Source: Morella rubra
Taxonomy: Eukaryota > Streptophyta > Magnoliopsida > Fagales > Myricaceae
NCBI GenBank assembly: GCA_003952965.2
Contig: CM025853.1
Span: 34,420,794-34,484,793, forward strand
Direction of reading: 5' to 3'
DNA length: 64,000 nt
Of this stretch, positions 1-11,012 are shown piece after piece; the stretch's first letter is position 1; each line of letters begins with the position of its first letter. The position numbers and the translations under genes were made by a program. The notes under the pieces are model-generated. The model was not told where the DNA came from. It saw only the letters and a list, made by a program, of their open reading frames with translations, and searched no databases.

Positions 1-149
1 TTTGACACAGTGAGGTCTAAAACTACTAAATTTGAAACTACATGTTGAATTCCAATTTAGGCTTATAAGTTTAAACTATGCAATACGTGAATTTTGGATT
101 GTCTCCTAAACGTTTTTATTGGTCTGCATTCAAATTAACACTGCAGACT

Positions 150-427
150 CCAATAACTGAGAAAGTACACGGAGATCATAAAAAAAAAAGGCCGCATGCA
201 GAGCCTGTGCAAGCAACTCTCATATTTCTTAGATGAGTACTGCTTATACAATTCATAACTATTGTATTTTCAAAATGATTTTGGATTACATACTTCCTAT
301 CTCAGTCACATGACTTTACATGCTATGTATTCCCCTAGATATCTAGAAGCTGCTTTCCATCTTTGCAATATCCAGCCTTAATCTAGCCCTATTGTTTTAA
401 TCTCTCTGTTTTTTTTTTTTTGTGAAA
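150..427 (+). promoter_or_regulatory. Upstream region of HPt copy 1
   Basis: This stretch aligns with the DNA upstream of HPt copies 2 (about 16200-16486) and 3 (about 60780-61066). Shared landmarks are the 'gagatcat' block, 'gcctgtgcaa', the CAGTCACA block and the pyrimidine tract just before the ATG. The conserved stretch probably holds the ancestral promoter and 5' UTR. No single TATA box can be assigned with certainty. Confidence 0.4.
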
Positions 428-487
428 ATGGATATCGATGCCCTTCGATAACAAATTGCCAACATGAGGCAATCCCTGATAGATGAG
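428..487 (+). pseudogene. HPt copy 1, exon 1 (nonsense)
   Basis: This is the first coding exon of a plant HPt-like gene, 20 codons from ATG to a GAG|GT donor at 487/488. It is nearly identical to the exon 1 of copies 2 and 3, which reads MDIDALRQQIA and continues to SLIDE. Here codon 8 is TAA at 449-451 where the other copies have CAA, so the copy is broken at its start. HPt proteins relay phosphate from membrane histidine kinases to nuclear response regulators in cytokinin signalling. The ORF opening at 464 is only the rest of this exon read into intron 1. Confidence 0.75.
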
Positions 488-1364
488 GTTTTGATCTCTT
501 TATGCTCTATTCAACATATTGTTATTGTTTTTGGTCATAGACACATAGATCTAGCTAAAATTCCTCCAAAATTTGTGGCAATGTTCCAATTTTGCACCCA
601 TATTTATTTGTGTGAAAAAATGGATAAACATTTCAATCGAAAACATCCAAATGTTATGGAAAAGTTGTCCAAAACAGAGGATATAATTAGTTTTCATCGT
701 CAGAAGCGCGACGCGCGTTATTGCAGCGAATTCTTAGCGAACATTTCATGCTTCTGGAGGATATTTTGCCGCCCTTTTTTATTGAGACGGCAACGTTTGT
801 CTATTACTATATATATATCCATATGCTTCCGATCTACTGCCATATCTACAGCAGCTTGAATTTATGCCTTTCCTTTTGTATCCACAGCTTCTTAATAGAT
901 TTGTACTGCGCATTTTGCTTGCTAGAAATGCAGTCTTATATATATTTTCTATCGGCCTGTGTGTAAATTACTTCTCTCTCTTTTTATTTTTTCTTTTGTT
1001 GCGCCTTTTATATTGTTATTCGTTTCGAACTTTCGGGGATGAGTAGTGTTTTGGTAGGCATGCCTTCAGTGCAATTTTGTTCTCCTTTTTTAGTTGCTGT
1101 GACTTGTATTTAAATTATATATTACTTTGTATATGTAATTTCACTTGTCACCCAAGAAATTATTTGTTTGGTTTCACGAGAAACTCTGAATTTAATGCCT
1201 CTATTTGCTTGAATATTCTAAATTAATGCGATTCAAATAATAAATCTCTTCTAATAGCTTAAACTGATGCATGAGACGATGAATAGTACTTTATTATAAA
1301 AGCCATTTGCAAATGTCTTTTATTTGTTAATCATTTCTAAACAATCAGATGCGTTTTAATGTAG

Positions 1365-1495
1365 GAAATCCTTGACTGCCAATTCGTTGAGTTGGAGCAA
1401 CTACAGGATAGTGAAAATCCCAACTATGCCGAGGATATTATCACAATGTATTTTATTTATTCACTTAGGGTGATCATTAAAATAGACGAAGTACT
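1365..1495 (+). pseudogene. HPt copy 1, exon 2
   Basis: Exon 2 is flanked by an AATGTAG acceptor and a GTGAGT donor. It encodes the helix that begins EILDCQFVELEQLQ and continues ENPNYAEDIITMYF, the standard plant HPt core ('ILDSQFxQLQQLQDxxNPxFV' in Arabidopsis AHPs). It stays open over 43 codons and ends in phase 2, as in copy 3. Compared with copies 2 and 3 it carries several substitutions, including loss of the acidic DDS motif (now IYS). Roughly 40 bases downstream, intron 2 is interrupted by the 1537-7135 insertion. Confidence 0.75.
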
Positions 1496-1553
1496 GTGAG
1501 TAGCACAAAACCAAAAAATTTCCTGGGAGCAAATTTGATTATGTCAAAAATCA

Positions 1554-2005
1554 TCAAAGGCCGGAGTCGATCAAACCTGCAAAGGGGCAAAGGAAAGGAG
1601 CGGCGTCAGGCGTAGAAGCTCCGATACCTAAGTCAGAGATTAAGAGAGTTTTAGTATTAGTATAGCGAATGAAACGTGAGAAAATAAGGGGGGGTGTACC
1701 TGGCTATTTGTATGCTGGAGAGTTAGAGTCTTGGTGGGGGTTTTGGTATCCCGAGTCTTAGAGTCCTGGTTGGAGTCTTGGTGTTGTGGGCCTTTGGGAC
1801 TCTTCAAATGTTGGCGTGGTAGAATTTGGGGGAAAAGATCCCTTATTTGCGTGGGGGCTGGAGGCCTTAGAAGACATTCTTGATCTTGGAGTTTTGGGAA
1901 ATGGTAGTTGGGCTGGTGCATCCTTGTTGGGCTAGACCGCTGGGGACTGCAGCTGGGCAGGTGTACTTTCTATCGAGCTGGGTCGACAACATTACAGCTC
2001 ATCAA
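1554..2005 (+). repeat. Left terminal direct repeat (LTR-like)
   Basis: It aligns over its whole length with 6685-7135, from the common start TCAAAGGC to the common end CATCAA, with scattered substitutions (roughly 85-90% by eye). The ORFs called within it are shadows found in both copies. The divergence implies an old insertion. Confidence 0.75.
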
Positions 2006-2470
2006 TAGTCCCTTCCTTTTAAACAAACATATGCCGACAGGGTTTTGAGGAGCGATGGTTGATGTGTAATGTGTTGATGTTGATCCTTTGAGTGGCCTGG
2101 GCCATGACGGGGTTTGCAACACAAGCTTCTGGTGCCACAGGCGGGGTAGCGGCATTCAGAGCTTTGGTTTGGGGTTGGCCCATTTCGAGGGGGATCCGTG
2201 TTCGTTTTGAGGGAATGGGGCCATTGGGTCACATGGTTTAGGTTCTCTACCCAACCTGACCTCTCATCTTGCGTTTTGGTATAAAGGCGGGCAGATTGTT
2301 GAAGGGACTCTTATTGATTAGAGTGTTCTACAAGTTATTAGGCTAGAGTTTTTTCATTGCTTTCAATCGTGCCCAATATCTCCTTCTACTGTTTGCGTCA
2401 CCGTCGCTGTTGCATCATCTCGCGAGGAGTCTGTGTCAGATAGCTTCGCCTATTTCTAGGACCACGGGGC

Positions 2471-2790
2471 TGAGGAGAATCCTTTATCGAAAAGCGGTGT
2501 CCCCGTGGCTCAGTGGGTTTCTGACCCTACCCAAACACCTTTGGCCGATTTGAGGCTTAAGTATCACATCCTTCCATCCGTAGTGTTGAGGGTGTTGGAA
2601 TACAAGGAATAAGTGGTGTGTCCAAAGGGGGACAAGATTGCCTTCTTTGAAGAGACTTTACAGGCAGGGGCTCGATTCCCGCTGAGCTGAGAAATGAAGC
2701 AGTTGCTTCGGTGGTTTTCGCTGTGCCCTACTCAACTGCCTCCCAACGATTGGCAGTTAGCGCTGGGTTTCTTCGGCCTGTGGGGGAGAC
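2471..2790 (+). pseudogene. 'Putative gypsy type transposon' domain ORF, N-terminal part
   Basis: One frame reads through ADLRLKYHILPSVVLRVLEY, then FFEETLQAGARFPLS, EMKQLLRWFSLCPTQL and NDWQLALGFFGLWG. The stops after LEYKE and after FPLS are in frame. The order 'AGxRFPL ... LLxxFxLxPxQLxPNxW' is what I recall of the plant domain named 'putative gypsy type transposon' (Pfam PF04195), found in gag-like proteins of non-autonomous elements. A TATA-like box (tataaag, about 2281) lies upstream. No enzymatic role can be assigned. Confidence 0.55.
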
Positions 2791-3481
2791 TGTTTTCGAA
2801 GGAGTGACCTTCTGCTTGGCGGGAGTTTGCTTGGTGTTACAAACTACAAACAACTGAGAATGGTATGCCTTACTTTCAAGCCCTAGACGGGCATGCTTTG
2901 TTCAAGCCTCTTCCTTCCAACAGCAAGGCCTGGCACCAGAAATTCTTCTTTGTGTTCGGTGAGCAATGAGAGTACCCTTCGGACGAGGAAGATCCTATCA
3001 TGGTCCAACGCACTTAGAGGGTGCTTTCTGCTCAGAGTAAGGTTTCTTTCTCTTTTTCTCTTGCATCCTTTATTGTGCCTAATCTGGCTGTGTCATTTTC
3101 GTCGTTTGTGTATTTGTAATGTGGCCTGGTAGATGCCGGATCTGGCTCCGGAAAAGCATTCGCGTATAAGCGGGCATTGGCTGGTAGGCCCTAGGAGGTG
3201 ACTAACTTTCTATTTTCCCCTGAGATGGGGACTTCAGCTAGTGAGTCTCGGTGGTGAGTCCCAGTGGTGTGTTCCATTTCATTAGGGCATACATTTCGTA
3301 GAGTTGCCTGTCCTGGTGCGTTGTACTGTGCTTCTTTGTATGTTTGACTAGGTCTTCTCCTTTCACATTTTGGTGTTAAAGTGAGGGGCATGCATAAGAT
3401 ATTGAAACCCAGAGAGGGAAACCATTCAAGGCCATCTCGATTAGGAGGCTAAGTCCCAGTTCTGTTCTGAAGTCCTCCAGT

Positions 3482-4892
3482 GTGACAGCTCCCGAGACTA
3501 GGTCCACTACTACTACTTATAGGACCCAGTCCACTATGGCTCGTAGGGTCGTGTCGCCATCGTCAAGCAGCGACGGTGTGGAAGTGGTGAAGGAAGTTCC
3601 GGCTCCTGCCGGGGCCTTGTCCGGCAAGCTCCGGATTCACACGAGCAAGGGTGGTTTGTGTCATCGGACGAAGAGGAGGATGAGGAGCTTCTCAGCCATG
3701 AGGCATGGAAAAGGGTTCATCAGGCGTCTGCGCTGCGTGGCGATGCTGCGGAGGAATTATCCCCCTCTTTGCCAGGGGGAAAGTCACCTATGCCAAAACC
3801 TGTCCAAGGCCAAGGTGAGAAAGTCGGTCTTTAGACACAGCCCTCGGAGAGTCCAAGGTGGCTATCTCCCCCAACAGCTTTTATGCGGCAGGTTGGTTAG
3901 GAAGGTCCTGACACGGCGGGAAGGGCCGGTGCCGGTGTTGACGTCAATTTGGACTTTCTTTTAGATGTTTTTGGGCAAAGGGAAGCTGTGTTACCGGAAT
4001 TTTCAAGCTCGGCTTCTGTTTTGGATTAGCTGCTTCAACGACTGACCCATGACTTTCGGGCAACGGCCGCCAAGGTTTGCCCCAGACAGGCTCAGTACGA
4101 AGTTCTGGAGGAATTACTCGGGAAAAGCGTAGAGGGAAGACGAGGTGGTTAGAGCACTGTGGATGTTGTGTGCGCATAATTTCATAACTTGAGATCGGAG
4201 GTGGGCATGCTGAAAGCCCAACATGCGGCCGACGTGGTAGAGGCGAAGCAGAGGTCTATTGAATTGGAACAACGGCAAGTGGACCAATTGAGGGGGGAGA
4301 CTGAGTTGAGAGCATGTCTTTTGGTGGTCGATCGGCTGAAGGGGGAGTGTTCGGCCAAGGATGACAAGCTTGGGGAACTGGCAAGGCCATATGGGACTAC
4401 TGTCACACCATGAGTTGCAATTGGTTGAGTCTAATCGCATGGCGGAGCGGTTGGTGGGTTTCTACTCTGGGTTCGACACTGTGGTGGAGGCGACTAAGGA
4501 CAAATTTCTTGGTGTGGATTTGTCATCCATAAAGGTTGAAGACTATGCTGACGAGATCGATGTTAAAGCATGTTCTCCCTTAGCAGCAGAGGTTCCAGCT
4601 GCGGAGTTTGGAGGGGTGAGTCTTGAAGCTGTGGTCGAGGGGGAAGGGACCAGCGATCTTGCCTCAACTCCTATTTCTGCCTAGTCCCCTTCGCCTATTC
4701 TAGAGATTTCACTAGCGGACCCTCCGGTCGTAGCTACGTCATTAGCCTCGATTGACTAGGCGGCCTTGTCCCTTATGGTGATATCAGGAGGGGGTCTCGA
4801 GGGGCAGACTATGCCAACTCTTCAGGGAAAGGAGGTGACAGCCACCACAGAGGAAGGCTTGGGTGAACCGTCTGCTGCCGCTCCTAGGAGCT
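3482..4892 (+). pseudogene. Same ORF, Ser-rich linker and C-terminal coiled coil
   Basis: This appears to be the C-terminal half of the ORF that starts near 2471, broken by frameshifts. A Ser/Thr-rich stretch (SPSSSSDGVEVV) sits near 3550. A long heptad-like segment at 4189-4400 contains VGMLKAQHAADVVEAKQ and DRLKGECSAKDDKLGELA. The frame then shifts at about 4390 into HELQLVESNRMAERLVGFY, followed by DLSSIKVEDYADEIDV. The acidic/Ala-rich tail ends at TGA 4891-4893 with in-frame stops before it. Coiled-coil C-termini are usual for this protein class. No catalytic motif is visible. Confidence 0.5.
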
Positions 4893-5807
4893 GATAGGTC
4901 ATTGCATTTTTTTTTTTTTTGCATTCCCTCATTTTCATTGTGGACATTGTTGTATTGTGCTAGTTGGACTATTTTATGGCTGATGTTAATTGTTTGTCTT
5001 TATGAGTCCACGTCAAGTTTCGGGACCTAAATGTCTTTCTTTGTCATTGCGATGTGATTGGGTTAATGGGTTTTTTGTTGGGTTGTTCATTGCAGTGTGG
5101 CGTTTATACTCCGTTGTGCTGTGCGTCACTATGTGGCCTTTCTACTCTGTTGTGTCGCGACGCAGCACCTGTACCTCGTTGTGCTGTGTGTTACGATGTG
5201 GCGTTTTTACTCTGTGGTGTCGCGTGTTGATTATTGGCACTTGTACCCTGCTGTGTTGTGTGTCTCAATGTGGTGGGTGTACCTTGCTGTGCTGTGGGGT
5301 TGTGTTTGGACATCGTTGGGTCGCGACGTCTTACCAGTATTTCGCTGCGTTATGCATCATAGCATGGTACCCGCAATACTCCTAACGCCGGGGGTCGAGC
5401 TTAGCTGGGATATTACCTTGCTACGGGTTGCATTCTGGTGGCACGTTGTTAGAGGTGGCGTGCTCTGTCGTCAATGGGCCACATCCTCGGATGCTTGTGT
5501 TGCCTTTATAACTATCTTGTCAACAAGCGTTAGGGTTCGTAATTTTTGAGCCTTAGTTGGCGTCGCAGCGTCCTGTTAAAAGTTGTAGAGGCAACACATT
5601 TGAGGAGATAGGAATTAACTCCTCTCCTTGAGCCACTTCGTGAAATGTTTGAGAGGCCACACAATCTGCCAGTAACTTTCTATTTATATGACACATCCCT
5701 TCGTCTTTCTTTACATGTCCCATCTTACAATTCTTTCCTGCTTGCTCTATCTTTTGTAGTTCTTTTATCTTATGCGATTCTTTCCTGATTCTGTTCCCTG
5801 CTCATCC

Positions 5808-6516
5808 ATGGCCGACCATCTAACTGGCCTCCCCAAGGGGCTGTTGCAAGAAATTATCATTAACGCGACCAAGAGAGTGCCCAGAAAATACGGTGAATAA
5901 CCTGCTGAGCATTCGAGGGACATGCAAGGCCTTGCGTGAAGCTTCAGACTGCAGCAACGTCTTCAGAGGCTGTCGGGTGGAAGAGTTGCCCAATCTCATG
6001 GCCTGTCCTCTCGAGGTGGTTAAGTTTGTGAACCTGCTATTCTTCCACCGAAACCCTGACGTCTTATTCTTGCAAGGAATTCTGACCATGTTCGTAAAAA
6101 ATGATTACGCCTGAGGTTTGAGGTTGGTGGAGGAGGCTACTGGGGCAAAAAACCCTAAGGGGACTTATTTGTTCTGTATGTTGGAGTTGTTGAGGGGCGC
6201 GGACTTGGGCCCTGACGATGTGAGGCGGGTTTGGCGGCTTTTGGGGTCATTAAAGGAGAATGAAGACATGGGCTGGCTCAGGGATCATGTTGCACGACAA
6301 TTCATTCGCTAAGTCAGCGATGACTGGGTGCTGCATGTGACGGTGGATAGTTGGCTTTGATATCACGGTCGGTGCCAACTTACGGAGGTGCTGGGGTTTA
6401 ACTTTGAGCCTGCAGTGGATTATTATGATGATGACCTCTGCATGCATTGTAGGGCCAACCGAGAGATGACCTATTTCGTGTATAGGTTAATAGACCAGTA
6501 TTTGTTGCCTTTTTGA
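5808..6516 (+). pseudogene. F-box protein gene (At2g35280/At1g67623-like) inside the element
   Basis: The ATG at 5808 opens MADHLTGLPKGLLQEIII, an F-box start (LPxxLLxEI). One frameshift near 5880 leads into NNLLSIRGTCKALREASD and VFRGCRVEELPN, then FFHRNPDVLFLQGI and LRLVEEATGAKNPKGTYLF. That last stretch resembles the Sel1-like region of the plant F-box family I recall around At2g35280. The C-terminal DDDLCMHCRANREMTYF fits the Cys-containing tail of that family. In-frame stops lie at 6112 (TGA), 6310 (TAA) and within the following 60 bases. F-box proteins are substrate receptors of SCF ubiquitin ligases. The gene sits between the coiled-coil ORF and the right terminal repeat, which suggests transduction of a host gene. 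It is not functional as it stands. Confidence 0.6.
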
Positions 6517-6684
6517 GCTGTTTAGCTGGGCCTTTTTTTCTTGCTTTTCGAACACATATCCCTTGGTGTTTCCTCTGAATATTGTAGCGATTGAGATTAA
6601 AGTTTTTGTGTATTGTTTCTTGTGTGTTTTGCCTTGGGTATTATAGTAATCAGGTATAAAATTCTTTTCGTTCGCTAGTCGCTT

Positions 6685-7135
6685 TCAAAGGCAAGAGCCG
6701 ATCAAACTTGCAAAGGGGCAAAGGAAATGAGCGGCATCGGGCGTGGAAGCTCTGATGCCTAAGTCAGAGATCAGGGGAGTTTTAGTATTAGTATAGCGAA
6801 TGAAAAGTGAGAAAATGAGGGGGGGTGTACTTGACTATTTGTATGCTGGAGAGTTAGAGTCCTGGTGGGGGTCTTGGTATCCCGAGTCTTAGAGTCTTGT
6901 GGGAGTCTTGGTGCTGCTGGCCTTTGGGACTCTTCAAATGTTGGCGCGGTAGAATTTGGGGGAAAAGATCTCTTATTTGTGTGGGGGTTGGGGCCCTTAG
7001 AAGACATTCTTGATCTTGGAGTTTTGGGAAGCGGTGGTTGGGCTGGTGCATCCTTGTTGGGTTGGACTGCGGGGGATTGCAGCTGAGTAGGCATACTTTT
7101 TGTCGGGCCGTGCTGGCAATATTATAGCCCATCAA
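6685..7135 (+). repeat. Right terminal direct repeat (LTR-like)
   Basis: This is the partner of 1554-2005. HPt intron 2 sequence (the 'atatttaaccaaaatatt' block also seen at 17151 and 61981) resumes directly after it, which fixes the right edge of the insertion. Confidence 0.75.
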
Positions 7136-7416
7136 AATTTATAATATTTAACCAAAATATTCTAACATAAATTATGACGCGTCCGCAATAATAATAAGAA
7201 ATTCTTTTGATATATATAATTTCTTCTAAGATTGGGGCATTTATCTTATTTATATCCATTATAAAGGGATTCTTAGACAGTAAGGTTCATATTATAGATA
7301 TGAGAATTGTACATATTGAAGGTCAAAGCTATTATGGTCTCCCCACTTTACCCTTTTTAGCAAAGAAAGAAAAGACTTAGCAATGAGATGAGAAGTTAAA
7401 CATGTCTGATCTGTAG

Positions 7417-7488
7417 GGGTCAGGGACCCCTATTGGACCACGCTAAACTGACCAGTCAGCTTCTTTAGTTCGAAGGCTGCTGTGCAAG
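7417..7488 (+). pseudogene. HPt copy 1, exon 3 (phosphoacceptor exon, broken)
   Basis: This exon should carry the phosphorylated His. It aligns with the exon 3 of copies 2 and 3 but reads KLTSQLL, a TAG stop (7466-7468), then FEGCCA. Both the His and the following Gln of the HQFKG motif are lost. The donor is GC (7489-7490) where the other copies have GT. It lacks the 1-bp deletion shared by copies 2 and 3, so the lesions arose independently. Confidence 0.7.
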
Positions 7489-7556
7489 GCAATATTTCCT
7501 TACTCAGCCTTATACAGCTAGGCCCATGTATGCATATCATCATAGGAGGTGGACCT

Positions 7557-7819
7557 TGTTAACGCAACAAACTCTGCCAGCACACCAACTACTAGCACAC
7601 CAGCGTCACAGTCTCTCTCCAGTACTGCTTGAGATTCTATCCTTCCCACAGCACCCACCTGAGTGCTCTTGCCTACGATTCTGTTAGGATATTATTCTAG
7701 GATTTGTTATTCTTTCTGTACTGTGACTCACGGTACCTGTAGTCTATATATTATGTACTATTCTTCTTAATGAATATACGAGAGACAAGAAACTTTTCTA
7801 CTTTCATTGTATTCTAATA
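7557..7819 (+). repeat. Copia 5' LTR
   Basis: It starts TGTTAACG and ends TTCTAATA, directly followed by the primer site. It matches 12852-13099 over its length and the inverted LTR at 10751-11012. A TATA-like tatatatta (about 7745) and a possible polyadenylation region (aatgaatata, about 7771) lie near the 3' side. The end is TA instead of the usual CA. Confidence 0.85.
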
Positions 7820-7832
7820 TGGTATCAAAGCC
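7820..7832 (+). promoter_or_regulatory. Primer-binding site
   Basis: The sequence TGGTATCAAAGCC directly abuts the 5' LTR. It matches the initiator-Met tRNA 3' end used by most plant copia elements (TGGTATCAGAGCC), with one mismatch. Confidence 0.8.
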
Positions 7833-7854
7833 TAGATGACCGTCGTCCCTTCCA

Positions 7855-8800
7855 ATGGCTGAAACATTTAACAAAGATGAATCAGTGCCTCTTACAAACA
7901 CCATCTCCTCTTCTACCCTCCTTAACCTTCCTCATCTTGTTACTGTTAAACTTTCTCATGAAAATTATCTTCTATGGAGAGCACAGATGGTGCCATACCT
8001 CAGAGGCTAATGCTTGTTTGGTTTTGTTAATGGGTCTTCACCCTCTCCAGCTGAGTTTCTTCCTTCATCCACTACTGTGAACCCTGAGTTTTCACAATGG
8101 GTTCAATAGGATCAGATAATCCTTAGTACATTGATTTCATCTCTCACAGAACCTCTCATTGCACAAGTGGTGGGTTTCCCCACGTCTCGTGCAGTATGGT
8201 CGGCCTTGGAGTCTCTTTTTTAGTCTCACTCTCAGGCTTATCTGGTCCATTTACAATATCAACTGGCAACTCTAAAAAAGGGCTCAGACTCAGCCATTGA
8301 CTATTTTTGTAAACTGAAAACTCTCAATGATACCCTTGGAGCTCCAGGCAAAACTCTATCATCCACAGAACTTGTGACTTATCTTCTTGCAGGTCTTGGC
8401 CCAATATATGACTCTTTTGTCTCTTCTATCACCACATGCCTTGAACCTATCGCTCTGGAACATCTCTATAGCCATCTCTCTCTCTCTCTCTCATGAAACT
8501 CGACTAAAGAAACATTCATCTATTACTCTTGTAGAAATATCAGCTAATATCTCCACTAAGTCCTCGACATCTCCTCTAAATCATGGACGTGGTGGCAGCA
8601 AAGGAAATGGTCATGAAGGAGGTCGCTATTTCAACCATCGTGGTGGTGGTAACTAAGGTCGAGGTTCTGGTCGTGGCAATCCTTCAGGACCTAATTCCTT
8701 TTCACCTGCACAGCGCCCAACCTGCCAGGTTTGCTTCAAAGTTGGCCACATAGCCCTGATTTGTCATAACAAATCTAATCAAGCATTCTAGCCTCAACCA
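7855..8800 (+). pseudogene. Copia gag
   Basis: The ATG at 7855 opens MAETFNKDESVPLTNTISSS. It continues with the hallmark VKLSHENYLLWRAQMVPYL (UBN2-type gag) and IDYFCKLKTLNDTL. A CCHC zinc knuckle, CQVCFKVGHIALIC, lies at about 8719-8760. In-frame stops interrupt it after PYLRG, after SQWVQ and in the C-terminal part. Gag forms the virus-like particle and the knuckle binds RNA. Confidence 0.8.
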
Positions 8801-8851
8801 CCACCTTACATGGCATACTACAGTTCATCTGTAGCCTTTCTAGAAAGTTCC

Positions 8852-10130
8852 TGATATCCTGACACTGCTGCTACTAATCACGTTACATCTGATTTTTCTC
8901 ACCTTAATCTGCAGTCTTCAGAGTACACAGGTGATGACCAGCTTCGCATGGGGGATGGTAACACTTTACCTATACATCACATTGGTGGTTCTATGTTCTC
9001 TCTTACGTGCTCGAAAAAATTTCTTCTTGCACGTACTTGAGATCACTAATAATCTTATTTCAGTCCGCCAATTTTGTGAAGATAATGCTATTTATTTTTA
9101 GTTTCATTCTCATAATTTTTTTGTGAAGGATGTTGTCTCTCACACTACCTTTCTTCAAGGCAACACTAACAATGGGTTGTATGTAATTCCTTCCTCTGGT
9201 GCACCTCAGGTACATCTATCCACCATCACTGATTGGCTTGCCAAACTTGGTCATCCTGCCCTTCGTGTTGTTAGTCAGGTTCTGTCATCTCAGTATCTTC
9301 TTTTCATCTCAACTTGCTTCCCGTCGGTCTACCCTGCATGTGCTCAAGCCAAGCTTCACCGTCTGCCTTACTCGACCACTACATCCCATTCCACTGCTCC
9401 TTTACATTTAGTTTTTGCAGATGTTTGGGGTCCTTCCCCTGTTATTTCTTCCCTTGGTTTTAAGTATTATGTCTCATTTGTGGATGATTATAGTCGTTTT
9501 ACTTGGCCTTTTCCACTCATTCTTAAGTCAGATGTGATTAGTTTTTCTTGAGCATGTTGAATGTCAATTTAACTTAAAATCAAACAACTCCAAACTTGCC
9601 TTCTAGCGTTATGTTGAATGTCAATTTAACTCTAAAATCAAACAACTCCAAACTGATGGTGGTGGTGAGTTTCAGGCTCTAAAACCTCTTCTCAGTGCTT
9701 CTGGAATACACCATTGCCTCTCTTGCCCTTATGCTCATCAACAAATGGGCTCTGTGGAGCGGAAGCATCGACATATTGTCGAAACTGGGCTGGCTCTCTT
9801 GTCTCATGCATCTGTCTCGAAAAAATAATGGCTTGAAGCTTTTGGAACATCTGTTTACTTGATCAACCAACTTCCTAGTTTGGTTCTTCTTGGAAAATCA
9901 CCTTTTGAGTGTCTTTTTCATCGTTGTCCTGACTACCACTTTCTTAGGATTTTTGGTTCCGCTTGCTGGCCCAATCTCCACCCTTTCAATAAACACAAAC
10001 ATGATTATCGCTCTGTCCTCTATGTTTTTTTGGGGTACAACCCTGATCACAAAAGCTATCGTTGCCTTCACCGGTCCTTTGGTCGCATTTATGTTTCACG
10101 TGATGTCCAATTTGATGAGCACTTTTTTCC
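8852..10130 (+). pseudogene. Copia protease, GAG-pre-integrase and integrase
   Basis: The protease region holds DTAATNHVTSDFSHL (the D-T/S-A-A type active site in copia) and MGDGNTLPIHHIG. GAG-pre-integrase follows with GLYVIPSSGAP and LAKLGHPALRVV. Integrase shows DVWGPSPVISSLGFKYYVSF and DDYSRFTW. An approximately 59-bp tandem duplication at 9552-9655 duplicates the next integrase stretch (start offset 9552 to 9610) and adds frame disruption. The region continues with YLINQLPS and the rest of integrase to about 10130, followed by a variable linker. Several frameshifts and stops make it inactive. Confidence 0.75.
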
Positions 10131-10532
10131 GTTTTTGGTTAACATCTCCTACTGTCCACCGTGTCAACGACGCATTTTTTTCACCACCTTTATCGTTTCC
10201 ACTTTCGCCTGGGTCCCTCTCACCACCTTTTTCCATTCTCGAATGTGTGCCTGTCCCCCCAAGTCCTCAATTTGACCCTTCTGCCCCTTTCAAGTCCGCT
10301 AATGTCCTAGTGAGTTCGTCCTCTCCTAGCTCTGCACCTCTTGAGAACGTGCTTGTCCCGTCTCTTCTTCTGGCTCCACATCACACTATGGTCACTCGGT
10401 CCCAAACTCACACTCTACGCCTAAGTCTGTTTCGTGATGGGACCATTCGGTGGCCTCCCCTCCGAGCTCATCATACTTCCCTCACCCCTATACCCGATGA
10501 CCCCACCAATGTTACTGAAGCTTCTCGCTTCT

Positions 10533-10750
10533 TGGAATGGCGTCGAGTAGTGGAGCATGAGTTTCAAGCTCTTATGACAAATCGGACATGGACTCTTGTT
10601 CCACCAACCCCCGCCCAGAATATTATTGGCTGCCGCTGGATATTTAAAACCAAGCGCCATGCCGATGGTTCTCTTGAGCGTCACAAGGCACGGTTGGTTG
10701 CCAAAGGTTACTATCAACAAGTTAGCATTGACTACAGTGACACCTTCAGT
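10533..10750 (+). pseudogene. Copia reverse transcriptase, N-terminal start only
   Basis: The frame reads WRRVVEHEFQALMTNRTW and then CRWIFKTKRHADGSLERHK, ARLVAKGYYQQ and DYSDTFS. That is the usual copia RT opening (GCKWVFKIKRxxDGSxxRxKARLVAKGxxQ). At 10750/10751 it breaks off inside the sequence that normally reads DTFSPV and joins an inverted LTR. Confidence 0.85.
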
Positions 10751-11012
10751 CTTAGAACACAGTAAAAGTTGAAAAGTTTCTTGTTTCTCGTATATTCATT
10801 GAGAAGAATAGTACAGAATATATAGACTACAGGTACCGTGAGTCACAGTACAAAAAGAATAGCAAATCCTAGAATAATATCCTAACAGAATTGTAGGCAA
10901 GAGCACTCAGGTGGGTGCTGTGGGAAGGATAGAATCTCAAGCAGTATTGGAGAGAGATTGAGACGCTGGTGTGTTGGCAGTTGGTGTGCTGGTAGAGTTT
11001 GTTGTATTAACA
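10751..11012 (-). repeat. Inverted internal LTR
   Basis: This is the reverse complement of the element's own LTR, from the U5 end (about 10751) to the U3 start (attaaca, ending 11012). It is followed on the minus strand by the matching polypurine tract (tccccctgcaag on plus, 11013-11024). The element therefore holds three LTR copies, one of them inverted and internal. Confidence 0.85.

Larger units (their letters stand above)
1537..7135 (+). mobile_element. Non-autonomous element with about 450-bp terminal direct repeats
   Basis: A 5.6-kb insertion lies in intron 2 of HPt copy 1. The host intron resumes at 7136, and a candidate 5-bp target duplication AATTT lies on both sides (1532-1536 and 7136-7140). 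Direct repeats at 1554-2005 and 6685-7135 look like LTRs. The interior is more GC-rich than the host and holds a decayed 'putative gypsy type transposon' ORF and an F-box-like gene, both on the plus strand. I see no protease, integrase or reverse transcriptase and no clear tRNA primer site. It is best described as a LARD-like, non-autonomous LTR element. The repeats do not show perfect TG..CA ends, so the superfamily is uncertain. Confidence 0.65.

Noticed and set aside
464..1046. Overlapping plus-strand ORFs of 60-131 residues after HPt exon 1
   Set aside because: They are exon 1 read through its donor into intron 1; copies 2 and 3 show the exon/intron layout and the ORFs are not conserved.
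4990..5549. Cys/Trp/Val-rich ORFs with tandem 'VLCVTMWxFYSV' units
   Set aside because: They reflect a diverged short DNA repeat (about 50-60 bp, 5090-5300) inside the 5.6-kb element. Composition is odd and two frames are open equally, so coding is not supported.
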